A DNA stretch of 64,000 nucleotides from assembly GCF_030246905.1 (NCBI RefSeq), contig NZ_CP126741.1, positions 744,001 to 808,000 on the forward strand, read 5' to 3'. The position numbers and the translations under genes were made by a program. Below are positions 27,728 through 35,053 of the stretch, in pieces; the first letter of the stretch is position 1; each line of letters starts with the position of its first letter. The DNA comes from Microbacterium sp. zg-Y818. GTDB taxonomy: Bacteria; Actinomycetota; Actinomycetes; Actinomycetales; Microbacteriaceae. Below the pieces are notes generated by a model. The model searched no databases. It had not been told where the DNA came from and saw only the letters and a program-made list of their open reading frames with translations.

Positions 27728-28539
27728 GCGAGCGCGCCGATCACGCGCAGGATCGCTCCCATGTCGTCGACCGCGGCTCGCGGCGAGACGGGTGAGAACC
27801 CCGCCAGCGACGCGCCGGCGAGCGGTACGCGCCGTCGCAGTTCGGCGAGGGCGGCGACCAGCTGCGGCACCTCGATGCCGAAGGGGACGGCGCTGCCGAC
27901 ACCGGTGATCGCCGCCGGGTCCAGCACGTCGAGATCGACGTGCACGTACACGGCGTCGGCCCCGGTCGCAGCGACGGCGTGGGCGAGCGCGGCGGAGTCG
28001 GTGAACGCCTCAGGCGAGAGATGGGTGATCGCGGAGGTCTGCAGGTACGCCGTCTCTGCGGCATCCAGCTCCCGGGCTCCGGCCAGCACGACGCGCTCGG
28101 GCGGGATGGTGCCCGCGGGCAGGGCGAGTTCCCCGTCGCCGACGACGGCACGCAGGGCCATGCCGGCGTAGGCGCCCGAGAGCGAGGATTGCGGGTCGTT
28201 CAGGTCTCCGTGGGCATCGAGCCAGACCACCGCGAGGTGGGGATGCCGGGCCGCGGCGTGCCGGATGGCGGGGACGGCGACCGCGCAGTCGCCGCCGACG
28301 ACGACGAACGGCTCGTGGACCGGGGCGAGCGCTTCGGCGACCAGCGTCTGGACGCGCTCCAGCGCGCTCAGCCGGTGTACGCCGGTGTCGAGCGACTCGC
28401 CGGCTTCGAGGGGCACATCCACACGGGTGCAGGCGGCGCGGGGGAGATCGCCCTCGATCGCCTCCGCACCGTCGACGAGCAGCATGGCGCGCGCAGACGG
28501 CGAGCCCTGCCATTGCGGAACGACGATGAACCGGGTCAT
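27724..28539 (-). CDS. Arginase/agmatinase family protein
   Basis: 271 residues with the ureohydrolase fold. Metal-binding motifs are WLDAHGDLND (Asp108, His110, Asp112) and VHVDLDVLDP; the first motif, normally GGDHS, reads GGDCAVA, so the usual His ligand is Cys85. Members hydrolyse arginine, agmatine, formiminoglutamate or related guanidino compounds with two Mn ions; the substitution makes the activity uncertain. It may be of interest that a guanidine exporter is encoded 6 kb away, but no operon link exists. Confidence 0.75.
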   Translation of the reverse strand: MTRFIVVPQWQGSPSARAMLLVDGAEAIEGDLPRAACTRVDVPLEAGESLDTGVHRLSALERVQTLVAEALAPVHEPFVVVGGDCAVAVPAIRHAAARHPHLAVVWLDAHGDLNDPQSSLSGAYAGMALRAVVGDGELALPAGTIPPERVVLAGARELDAAETAYLQTSAITHLSPEAFTDSAALAHAVAATGADAVYVHVDLDVLDPAAITGVGSAVPFGIEVPQLVAALAELRRRVPLAGASLAGFSPVSPRAAVDDMGAILRVIGALA

Positions 28540-28613
28540 GTGCCCATCTTCCCCTGAAGCGGCGTGCCGAAACGACCGGCCGCGCCGTGTAAACCCCTGG
28601 CTGTGACGACAGC

Positions 28614-28642
28614 GGGCGCCGCTCCGTGAGGAGACGGCGCCC
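28614..28642 (-). terminator. Hairpin after pspA
   Basis: GGGCGCCG (28614-28621) pairs with CGGCGCCC (28635-28642) over a 13-base loop, just beyond the pspA stop. There is no T-run, as is usual for actinobacterial hairpins of this type. Confidence 0.5.
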
Positions 28643-28656
28643 GTGGTCGTTCGGGA

Positions 28657-29397
28657 TCAGGCTCCGGCGTCGATCGCCTTCGCCGGGGCGCCGGACTTCA
28701 GCGCGGCCAGGCGCGCCTCGACCTCGGTGAGCTCGCCCACGTCCTCGAGTTGGTTGAACTGGGCGTCGATGCTCGATGCCGCGAGCTCCTGCTTGCCGGC
28801 GGCCAGGGCCTCCTGGCGGCGCACCTTGTCTTCGAAGCGACCGAGCTCGCTGGTGGGGTCGAGCACGTCGATCGACCGCACCGCGTCGTGCACCTTGGTC
28901 TGGGCCTCGGCGGTCTTCGCCCGGGCCAGCAGCTCGGAGCGCTTCGACTTCAGCTGCTCCAGCTTGCCCTTCATGCCGTTGAGGCCGTCCTTGAGCTTCT
29001 CGACGACCTCGCTCTGGGTGGCGATGGTCGGCGCGATCGCCCGTGCCTCGTTCTCTTCGCTGATCTGGCGCTGCAGGGCGATCTTGGCGAGGTTGTCGAA
29101 CTTGTCGGCGTCGGCGAGGTTGCCGGCCGTGCGCAGCTGGTCGGCCTTGCGGCTGGCGGCGAGGGCCTTGTTGCCCCACTCGGCGGCCGCCTGCACGTCC
29201 TCCTGGTGGTCGCGCTCCAGCAGGCGCAGGTTGCCGATCGTCTCGGCGATGGCCGACTCGGCGTCGGCGATGGAGTTGCTGTAGTCGCGGACGAGCTGGT
29301 CGAGCATCTTCTGCGGGTCCTCGGCGGAATCGAGGAGCGCGTTGATGTTCGCCTTCATAAGGGTCGAGATGCGACCGAAGATGGACTGCTTTGCCAT
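28657..29397 (-). CDS. pspA: PspA/IM30 family membrane-stress protein
   Basis: 246 residues, nearly all coiled coil. It starts FGRISTLMKANINALLDSAEDPQKMLDQLVRD, the amphipathic helix and dimerisation start of PspA/Vipp1. Family members coat the inner face of the cytoplasmic membrane under envelope stress. GAAGG lies eight bases before the ATG. The upstream gene on the same strand encodes a TPM-domain membrane protein 68 bases away, a pairing that suggests a joint membrane-maintenance function. Confidence 0.9.
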   Translation of the reverse strand: MAKQSIFGRISTLMKANINALLDSAEDPQKMLDQLVRDYSNSIADAESAIAETIGNLRLLERDHQEDVQAAAEWGNKALAASRKADQLRTAGNLADADKFDNLAKIALQRQISEENEARAIAPTIATQSEVVEKLKDGLNGMKGKLEQLKSKRSELLARAKTAEAQTKVHDAVRSIDVLDPTSELGRFEDKVRRQEALAAGKQELAASSIDAQFNQLEDVGELTEVEARLAALKSGAPAKAIDAGA

Positions 29398-29465
29398 GGG
29401 TGTTGCCTTCCTATCACGTTGACGTGGAGTGGTCTGGGATGCCGCGGTGCGGCGGGCCCGGAGGA

Positions 29466-31469
29466 TCAGAAGCGCCCCCCTCCGCGGCGGCCGCGGGTGC
29501 CCCCGCCGCCGAAACTGCCGGGGCGGAACGAGCCGCCACCGCTGCGACCGCGGCTGCTGCCGCCGCCGCCCATCATGCCGCCGAAGCCGCCGCCGCCCCG
29601 TGAGCGGCCACCTCCGCCGCCGCTGAGCAGCGAGTTGATGACGATGCCGCCGAGCACGGCCCCCAGCATGCCGTTGCCGCCTCCGCCGCCGCCGTAACCC
29701 CCGCCGCCGTAGCCGCCGCCGAAGCCGCCGACGTCGGTCTGGGCGTACTGGATGGCCTGCGCGGCCAGCTGGTGCGAGCGCTGGGCCAGGGGAAGTGCCT
29801 GCTCGGGCGAGGTCGCCGCCAGCTGCTGCGCCTGCGCGAGCGCCGCGGACGCCTCGGCCAGCCGGGTGCGGGCCTGCGCGCCGACGGCGCCACGGCGTGC
29901 CGACACGTAGTCTTCGGCCGCCGACACCTGAGCCTGGGCCTGCGCGAGCTGCTGTCCGAGCATCTGCTGCGCGCGCTGGGCGCGCTCCTGCGCGGTGCGG
30001 ACGGCGGCGACGACCCCGTCGATGCGGGTGTTGGCGGTCTCGAGGGCCTCGAGGGTGGCCAGCGGACGCTTGGCCGCCGTCGCGAGGTTCTGCCGCGCAG
30101 AGTCGACCTGCTGGCGGGTCGCCGCCACCGCTGCGGCGACCTGGCCGTCGGGGTCGGGGAGCGAGGCGGCGACGGCCATGTCGTGCTCGAGGTCGGCGAT
30201 GAGGGCGCCGGCATCCTTCTCGGCGTTGCCGAGGTCGGTCTGCAGCCGACCGATGGCGTCTTCCAGCAGGGCAGCCTGCTCGACGGCGTCTTCGGCTGCG
30301 CGGATGCCGACGGCCGCGGTGCCGCCGTCGCCGGCGGCGATGGCACGGGCCGCCTGTGCCAGCTGCTCGTCCGCGAACGCGATGCGCTCCCTGGCCTGCA
30401 GCGGGTTGTCGCTGACCGTCGCCAGAGCCTCGGGCGCGTAGTGGGCGTGCAGCGCCTGCAGCGCAGCTTCTGCGGCATCCAGTCGTCCGGCCACGGCCGC
30501 GCGCTCTTCCTGCACGCGGGTGAGGGCCTCGGGTGCGTTCTGCTCGAGCTTGCGCAGCTCGTCGAAGTCGGCGGCCTTCTCGTCGAGTCCGGCATCCGCC
30601 TGCTCGCACAGCCGCAAGATCTCGGTGTTCCACTCCCGCACCTGCTGCTCGGTGTCGGGTTCGGAGTCGTCGAGGCGCTGCTGAAGCGTGAAGGCCTTCG
30701 TGAGGTTGTCCTTCGCCGTCGCCAGGGCCTGCTGGAACTCCACCGTGGCCTGGTCGCCGAACTGCGCGCGCGCGAAGCCGAGCTCCTGCTCGCTGGTGCG
30801 GACGGCATCATCGGTGGCGACGAGCGCCGACGCGGCACGTCGTTCCAGTTCGGGGAGGGGGATCTGCTCGACGGTGTCGTCCTTCTTGGCGCGGCCTCCC
30901 GCGGCCTTGGAGCGGCGTGAGCGCACGACGAGAAGGACGACGACCGCGATGGCGATGGCGCCCAGGGCGATCCACAGCCAGGCGCCGCTCCCGCCGGGCT
31001 CGAGGTCGGACTCGAAGCGGTCCGCGGCGAGCTCGATGGCGCCGCTGTAGTCATCGGCTCCCAGCAGCGGCCGCATCGCCTGTTCGGTGGCGGTCAGCTC
31101 GCTGTCGCTGAGGGGGCCGCCGTCGTCGGCGGAGATGTAGTACTGCCTGCCCTCTGTGGCGATGGCCAGCAGGTACTGCGTCTGCCCCAGGCCGTTGCCG
31201 AACGCGACGGCATCCGCCCACTCCTGGCGGTCCGAGGGATTGGTGAACTCGTCCACGAGGACGACGAAGAGGTCGACCCCGGTCGCGTCGTAGAGTCCGT
31301 CGAGGCGGTCCTCCACCGCGGACGTCTCGCCACCGGTGAGCACGTCGGCCTGGTCGAGCAAGCGCGACGCCCCCAGCTGCATAGGGTCGGTGGCCGCCGC
31401 GCTGAGCGTTGTGGCGGACAGGAGCACGGCAGCAACGGCCGTGATAATCATGGCCCAGCGCCTGCGCAT
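29466..31469 (-). CDS. TPM domain membrane protein with long coiled coil and glycine-rich tail
   Basis: 667 residues. A signal peptide or anchor (about 5-27) precedes a TPM_phosphatase domain (about 30-150: LTGGETSAVEDRLDGLYDATGVDLFVVLVDEF), one membrane helix near 165-190 (WLWIALGAIAIAVVVLLVV), a basic stretch, a coiled coil of about 350 residues rich in Ala/Gln/Glu, and a Gly/Arg/Ser-rich tail (about 575-667). The GAAGGGGA ribosome site supports the ATG at 31469. TPM proteins such as YgcG are extracytoplasmic; the coiled coil would lie in the cytoplasm where PspA acts. The Gly-rich tail explains the repetitive DNA at 29470-29730. Confidence 0.8.
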   Translation of the reverse strand: MRRRWAMIITAVAAVLLSATTLSAAATDPMQLGASRLLDQADVLTGGETSAVEDRLDGLYDATGVDLFVVLVDEFTNPSDRQEWADAVAFGNGLGQTQYLLAIATEGRQYYISADDGGPLSDSELTATEQAMRPLLGADDYSGAIELAADRFESDLEPGGSGAWLWIALGAIAIAVVVLLVVRSRRSKAAGGRAKKDDTVEQIPLPELERRAASALVATDDAVRTSEQELGFARAQFGDQATVEFQQALATAKDNLTKAFTLQQRLDDSEPDTEQQVREWNTEILRLCEQADAGLDEKAADFDELRKLEQNAPEALTRVQEERAAVAGRLDAAEAALQALHAHYAPEALATVSDNPLQARERIAFADEQLAQAARAIAAGDGGTAAVGIRAAEDAVEQAALLEDAIGRLQTDLGNAEKDAGALIADLEHDMAVAASLPDPDGQVAAAVAATRQQVDSARQNLATAAKRPLATLEALETANTRIDGVVAAVRTAQERAQRAQQMLGQQLAQAQAQVSAAEDYVSARRGAVGAQARTRLAEASAALAQAQQLAATSPEQALPLAQRSHQLAAQAIQYAQTDVGGFGGGYGGGGYGGGGGGNGMLGAVLGGIVINSLLSGGGGGRSRGGGGFGGMMGGGGSSRGRSGGGSFRPGSFGGGGTRGRRGGGRF

Positions 31470-31643
31470 CGCGTCCCCTTCCGAGGCGCGACGAAGCACC
31501 TCGTTTCGAGTCTATGCATCCGGCCCCCCGCCCGTGGTAGTCCGGCGGCTGGGAGATGACGATGAAGCGGGGTGCGCCACCGGGCGGCGGGTCGCCCATG
31601 GCGCCGTGGGCGCCGCGGGTACGCTCGGGCCCTCGGAGGACAC

Positions 31644-32483
31644 ATGGACCACGACCGATACGGCAGCGACGTGCTCGCGTCGGGCTGGCGCAACGCCGGA
31701 CGACGCGAGATCCCGAACGTGCCGGCGGCACGCGACCTCGTCGTCGAGGTGGCCGGCGACGGCTTCTGCGGCGCCGTCACCGGCGTGCAGGCGGGACTGG
31801 TCGAGCTCGAGGACCGCGTCGGCCGGCGCCGGCAGTTCCCGCTGGGCGGCGGCTTCCTGATCGACGGCGACCCCGTGCGACTCGTCGTGCCGACGGCCGG
31901 GCCGAAACCGCGCATGCGCACCGCTTCCGGGTCGTTCGCCGCCCCGCAGGAGCGCGCCCGGGTCGCGCGCGCCAGCCGCATCCTCGTCGAGGGGCGCCAC
32001 GACGCCGAGCTCGTGGAGAAGGTCTGGGGAGCGGACCTGCGCGTCGAAGGGGTGGTCGTGGAGTACCTCGAGGGCATCGATCTGCTCGAAGAGACGCTGC
32101 GTGACGAGCCGCCGGGACCCGGTCGCCGGTACGGCGTGCTCGTGGACCACCTCGTGCCCGGCTCGAAGGAGCAGCGCATCGCGGATGCCGTCGCGCGCGG
32201 CCCGCACGGTGCGCACGTGCTGGTGGTCGGGCACCCCCACGTGGACGTCTGGGAGTGCGTGCTGCCGCGCGCCGTCGGCATCCCGGCGTGGCCCACGGTT
32301 CCCCGCGGCACCGACTGGAAGACCGGGGTGTGCCGGGCGCTCGGATGGCCCGCGGAGGAGCAGGCCGACACCGCGAGGGCGTGGCAGCGGATTCTCGGGA
32401 GCGTCCACACCTTCCGCGACCTCGACCCGAGTCTGCTCGGGCCGGTGGAGCGGCTCATCGACTTCGTCACCCAGGACGACTGA
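31644..32483 (+). CDS. DUF3097 family protein
   Basis: 279 residues. DRYGSDVLASGWRNAGRREIPNVPAARDLVVEV is the family start. The middle part (ASRILVEGRHDAELVEKVWGADLRVEGVVVEYLEGID) looks like a Toprim-like core with an EGxxD motif, as in small primase/nuclease M5-type proteins. Function is unknown, conserved in actinobacteria. GGAGGA is three bases before the ATG; an in-frame reading further upstream lacks support. Confidence 0.78.
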   Translation: MDHDRYGSDVLASGWRNAGRREIPNVPAARDLVVEVAGDGFCGAVTGVQAGLVELEDRVGRRRQFPLGGGFLIDGDPVRLVVPTAGPKPRMRTASGSFAAPQERARVARASRILVEGRHDAELVEKVWGADLRVEGVVVEYLEGIDLLEETLRDEPPGPGRRYGVLVDHLVPGSKEQRIADAVARGPHGAHVLVVGHPHVDVWECVLPRAVGIPAWPTVPRGTDWKTGVCRALGWPAEEQADTARAWQRILGSVHTFRDLDPSLLGPVERLIDFVTQDD

Positions 32484-32513
32484 TCCGTCGCGGGGCGCGC
32501 CGGTCGACACCGG

Positions 32514-32519
32514 TAGCCT
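32514..32519 (+). promoter_or_regulatory. -10 hexamer of trmB
   Basis: TAGCCT, six bases before the ATG at 32526. Confidence 0.5.
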
Positions 32520-32525
32520 TGTCCC

Positions 32526-33284
32526 ATGCCGGACCCTGAGCCCGACGCGGACCCGACCGCCGATTCCGAAGCCCCGTTCCGAAAGCGCACGGTATCGTTC
32601 GTGCGCCGCAGCGGACGCATGTCCGAGGCGCAGGAGCGCGCCTGGCGCGAGCTGGCCCCCTTCTACGCGCTGCCGCTGGAACGTGACGGTGCGACGACGA
32701 GCGTGAGAGCCGGGTCCGAGGTCGTCCCGGCAGAGGTGTTCGGGCGCACCGCCCCGCTGGTCGTCGAGATCGGCTCCGGTCAGGGGCACGCGATCGTGCA
32801 CGCGGCAGCGGCGCACCCCGAGGTGGACTTCCTGGCAGTCGAGGTGTTCAAGGCGGGCCTTGCCCGCACCATGCTCGACGCCGGCCGCCAGGGCCTGCGG
32901 AACCTGCGCGTCGTCGATGCCAACGCCCCCGAAGTGCTCGAGCACCTGCTGCCCGAAGCGTCGGTCCAGGAGCTCTGGGTGTTCTTCCCCGACCCGTGGC
33001 ACAAGAAGAAGCACACCAAGCGCCGACTGGTCGTGCCGCCCTTCACCGCGCTCGCCGCGCGCGTGCTGCGCGACGGCGGTCTGTTGCGCCTCGCGACCGA
33101 CTGGGAGGACTACGCGCTGCAGATGCACGCGGTCATGGACGACGCCGCCGACTTCGAGCCCGCGTTCGCCGGCACGTGGGCCCCGCGGTTCGAGGGGCGC
33201 GTCGTGACCGCATTCGAGCGCAAGGGCGCCGCGAAGGGCCGCGAGATCCGCGATCTGGTCTACCGGCGGAAGGCGCGCGCGTGA
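32526..33284 (+). CDS. trmB: tRNA (guanine-N7-)-methyltransferase
   Basis: 252 residues. Makes m7G46 in the variable loop of tRNAs with S-adenosylmethionine. Motifs: LVVEIGSGQGHAIVHAAAAHP (SAM binding), FLAVEVFKAGLART, LWVFFPDPWHKKKHTKRRLV (signature PDPWxKxxHxKRR), and LRLATDWEDYALQM. The GTG start of the CPBP membrane gene overlaps its stop codon. Confidence 0.93.
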   Translation: MPDPEPDADPTADSEAPFRKRTVSFVRRSGRMSEAQERAWRELAPFYALPLERDGATTSVRAGSEVVPAEVFGRTAPLVVEIGSGQGHAIVHAAAAHPEVDFLAVEVFKAGLARTMLDAGRQGLRNLRVVDANAPEVLEHLLPEASVQELWVFFPDPWHKKKHTKRRLVVPPFTALAARVLRDGGLLRLATDWEDYALQMHAVMDDAADFEPAFAGTWAPRFEGRVVTAFERKGAAKGREIRDLVYRRKARA

Positions 33285-34153
33285 AGACGGTCGTCCCGGC
33301 CACCAGGCCGTTCGTCTCCCTCGCCACTGTGCCCGCGCTGCTGGTGTGTCTGGCCGCTCCCGCGTTCTTCGTGCTGCTGCAGCCCCTGCTCGGGTGGGCG
33401 CTGCTCATCGCGGGGCTCGTGGTGGCCGCTCTCGTGGAACGGCGTGGCGAGCGCGATGCCGTGCCCGCGGCATCCGACACCCGTCCGCCGAGCCTCGTGC
33501 GTGATCTGTCGCTCATCGCCCTCGGCATGGTCATCGTCAGCCTCATCGATCTGAAGGCCGAGCTCGACAACGCCGCGATGGTGCGGTTCACGCTCGCCCT
33601 CGGCGGAGCCGTGGTCGTGCCCTACGTCATCTCGCGCTGGGTGTACCGGGACCGCGCGATCTCGTTCCCGTGGCGCGGGGGAGGGCGGTGGACGACCTTC
33701 CAGTGGGTGTGGCTTCTGCTCGTGCTGGTGCTCGGCTGGCTGATCCTGCCGTTTTACTTCATCACCTCGGGCGTCTACATGAACTGGCCGGTGGTGGACA
33801 CCCCCGACCTCATCGCGCGCCTGTTCGTCGGCGTCGGGGCCGTCGGCATCTGGGACGAGCTGTTCTTCATCTGCACCGTGTTCGCCCTGCTGCGCCGGCA
33901 CTTCGCCGATCTGTCGGCGAACCTGCTGCAGGCGATCGTGTTCGTGTCGTTCCTGTGGGAGCTCGGCTACCGTGAGTGGGGGCCGGCGCTGACGATCCCG
34001 TTCGCGCTTCTGCAGGGCTACATCTTCCTGCGCACGCGCTCGCTCGCCTACGTCGTGACGGTGCATCTGCTCTTCGACGCGGTGGTTTTCGCCGTGCTCG
34101 TGCACGCCCACAACCCGGGGCTGCTCGACGCGATCTTCTTCGTCTCGCCCTGA
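33281..34153 (+). CDS. CPBP-type intramembrane protease homologue (degenerate first motif)
   Basis: 290 residues, about eight membrane helices. The distribution of motifs resembles the CPBP/CAAX-protease-like family: IWDELFFICTVFALLRRHF at the place of the EExxxR motif, IVFVSFLWELGYREWG, and HLLFDAVVFAVL at the last motif. The first motif has D-E instead of E-E, so peptidase activity is doubtful. [15 protein letters not shown] coupled to trmB by a GTGA overlap. It ends 34 bases before the promoter of the guanidine riboswitch unit. Confidence 0.65.
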   Translation: MKTVVPATRPFVSLATVPALLVCLAAPAFFVLLQPLLGWALLIAGLVVAALVERRGERDAVPAASDTRPPSLVRDLSLIALGMVIVSLIDLKAELDNAAMVRFTLALGGAVVVPYVISRWVYRDRAISFPWRGGGRWTTFQWVWLLLVLVLGWLILPFYFITSGVYMNWPVVDTPDLIARLFVGVGAVGIWDELFFICTVFALLRRHFADLSANLLQAIVFVSFLWELGYREWGPALTIPFALLQGYIFLRTRSLAYVVTVHLLFDAVVFAVLVHAHNPGLLDAIFFVSP

Positions 34154-34187
34154 CGGCCGCTGCGGCCCGTCACCCGGAGCGCGGCGG

Positions 34188-34193
34188 TAGCAT
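34188..34193 (+). promoter_or_regulatory. -10 hexamer of the gdx transcript
   Basis: TAGCAT; predicted transcription start near 34200. The message would then open with GGATCC, which can pair with the second GGATCC at 34211-34216 just before the riboswitch. Confidence 0.5.
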
Positions 34194-34216
34194 CGAGGCG
34201 GATCCCGACCGGATCC

Positions 34217-34257
34217 CCGGACGACGGTTCAGTACCCGGTGAGCGACAAGACTGGCC
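34217..34257 (+). ncRNA. Guanidine-III (ykkC-III) riboswitch
   Basis: The 41-base element has the conserved blocks CCGGACGA, GUACCCGGU, and ACAAGAC in family order and spacing. CCGG 34217-34220 can pair with CCGG 34236-34239 (pseudoknot helix). GGxUCAGU 34226-34233 pairs with ACUGGCC 34251-34257 with one bulged U. The AGGAGG ribosome site begins at the next base (34258), seven bases before the gdx ATG. Ligand binding can therefore control access of ribosomes. The gene controlled is a guanidinium exporter, the expected partner. Confidence 0.88.
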
Positions 34258-34270
34258 AGGAGGCTGTGTC

Positions 34271-34591
34271 ATGTCGTGGTTCGTTCTCATCGTGTCCGGA
34301 GTCCTCGAGGCCGTCTGGGCGACCGCCCTGGGCAAATCGGAGGGCTTCACCAAGCTCTGGCCCTCGGTGGTCTTCGGCGTCGCCCTCGTGATGAGCATGG
34401 GGGGCCTCGCGTACGCGATGCGCGAGATCTCGACCGGCACCGCGTACGCCGTGTGGGTGGGCATCGGCGCGTCGATCACCGTCGTCTACGCGATGATCAC
34501 CGGGGATGAGGACTTCTCGCTCGTGAAGTTCCTGCTCATCCTGGGCCTGGTCGGCTGCATCGTCGGGCTGAAGCTGGTCAGCCCCGAGTGA
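34271..34591 (+). CDS. gdx: Small multidrug resistance family guanidinium exporter
   Basis: 106 residues, four membrane helices. SMR protein of the SugE/Gdx subgroup: catalytic Glu13 in SGVLEAVWATALGKSEGFT, AMREISTGTAYAVWVGIGA, and the MITGDEDFSLVKFLLILGLVGCIVGLKL end. Gdx proteins work as antiparallel dimers that exchange two protons for one guanidinium ion. Subgroup assignment rests on the GTAYAVWVGIGA signature and is strongly supported by the guanidine-III riboswitch directly upstream. Confidence 0.92.
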   Translation: MSWFVLIVSGVLEAVWATALGKSEGFTKLWPSVVFGVALVMSMGGLAYAMREISTGTAYAVWVGIGASITVVYAMITGDEDFSLVKFLLILGLVGCIVGLKLVSPE

Positions 34592-34652
34592 GGGGCGGAT
34601 GCCGGCATCCTTCACGTTCAACCCGAGGGTGAGTCGATCTGCGCGGCGCCCC

Positions 34653-34680
34653 TTGACCCGGCGGGGGATCGGAGTAGCTT
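34653..34680 (+). promoter_or_regulatory. Promoter upstream of candidate small RNA
   Basis: TTGACC (34653-34658), a 16-base spacer and TAGCTT (34675-34680). It is one of the better -35/-10 pairs in the window, but no protein start with a ribosome site follows it. Confidence 0.5.
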
Positions 34681-34686
34681 CGGTCC

Positions 34687-34790
34687 TGCGAGAAGAAAAC
34701 GGAAACGTGGATACCGAGAGGTGACCGGATACGGAAACCGACACACGCAACTGATCGCCTCGGAGCTTAGGCTCCGGGGCGATCTGCGTT
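34687..34790 (+). ncRNA. Candidate small RNA between gdx and tRNA-Arg
   Basis: About 100 bases between the promoter above and a strong hairpin. The A-rich, GGAAAC-containing body has two similar blocks (GGAAACGTGGATACCGAG and CCGGATACGGAAACCGA). The only start codon near a purine run gives a five-codon frame (GTG to TGA), or a frame without stop that runs into the tRNA. I do not recognise an RNA family. Confidence 0.35.
34753..34784 (+). terminator. Strong hairpin before the tRNA promoter
   Basis: GATCGCC-T-CGGAGC, loop TTAG, GCTCCG-G-GGCGATC: 13 pairs with one symmetric T/G position, followed by TGCGTT. Fits an intrinsic terminator of the preceding short transcript. Confidence 0.65.
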
Positions 34791-34831
34791 GTCCGGAGGG
34801 CCGTCCGGCCAGTGATAGTCTCGTTCGGTAC

Positions 34832-34907
34832 GCCTCCGTAGCTCAGTGGATAGAGCGCCGGTTTCCGGTACCGTAGGTCGCAGGTTCGACTCCTGTCGGG
34901 GGCACCA
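34832..34907 (+). tRNA. tRNA-Arg (anticodon CCG)
   Basis: 76 bases including encoded CCA. Acceptor GCCTCCG pairs with CGGGGGC (one G-T pair), the D stem is GCTC/GAGC, the anticodon loop TTCCGGT gives anticodon CCG at 34865-34867, and the T arm is GCAGG-TTCGACT-CCTGT. The anticodon stem has a C-T mismatch at its outermost pair. Reads CGG, a frequent Arg codon at this GC content. TAGTCT (34816-34821) is a -10 candidate. Confidence 0.95.
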
Positions 34908-34922
34908 CCACCACTGAAAACG

Positions 34923-34954
34923 AAGATCGCCGTCCAGCTCTGGGCGGCGATCTT
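34923..34954 (+). terminator. Terminator after tRNA-Arg
   Basis: AAGATCGCCG (34923-34932) and CGGCGATCTT (34945-34954) form a perfect ten-pair stem with a 12-base loop, flanked by AACG and CGTT that can extend it. Confidence 0.8.
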
Positions 34955-35053
34955 GTCGTTTCGGCTCGCTCTCGCGTGTTTCGCCAGAGTCTCGGGCCGG
35001 TCGCGGGAAACGGGCACTGGCGTTCCGAATGTCCACCCCGGCGGGACCCCGCC

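Noticed and set aside
29470..29730. Repetitive GCC/CCG-rich tract
   Set aside because: It encodes the Gly-rich tail of the TPM protein; no independent repeat element is needed to explain it.
34767..35036. Minus-strand frame reading ESNLRPTVPETGALSTELRRR
   Set aside because: This is the antisense of the tRNA-Arg gene, a well-known source of false proteins in databases.
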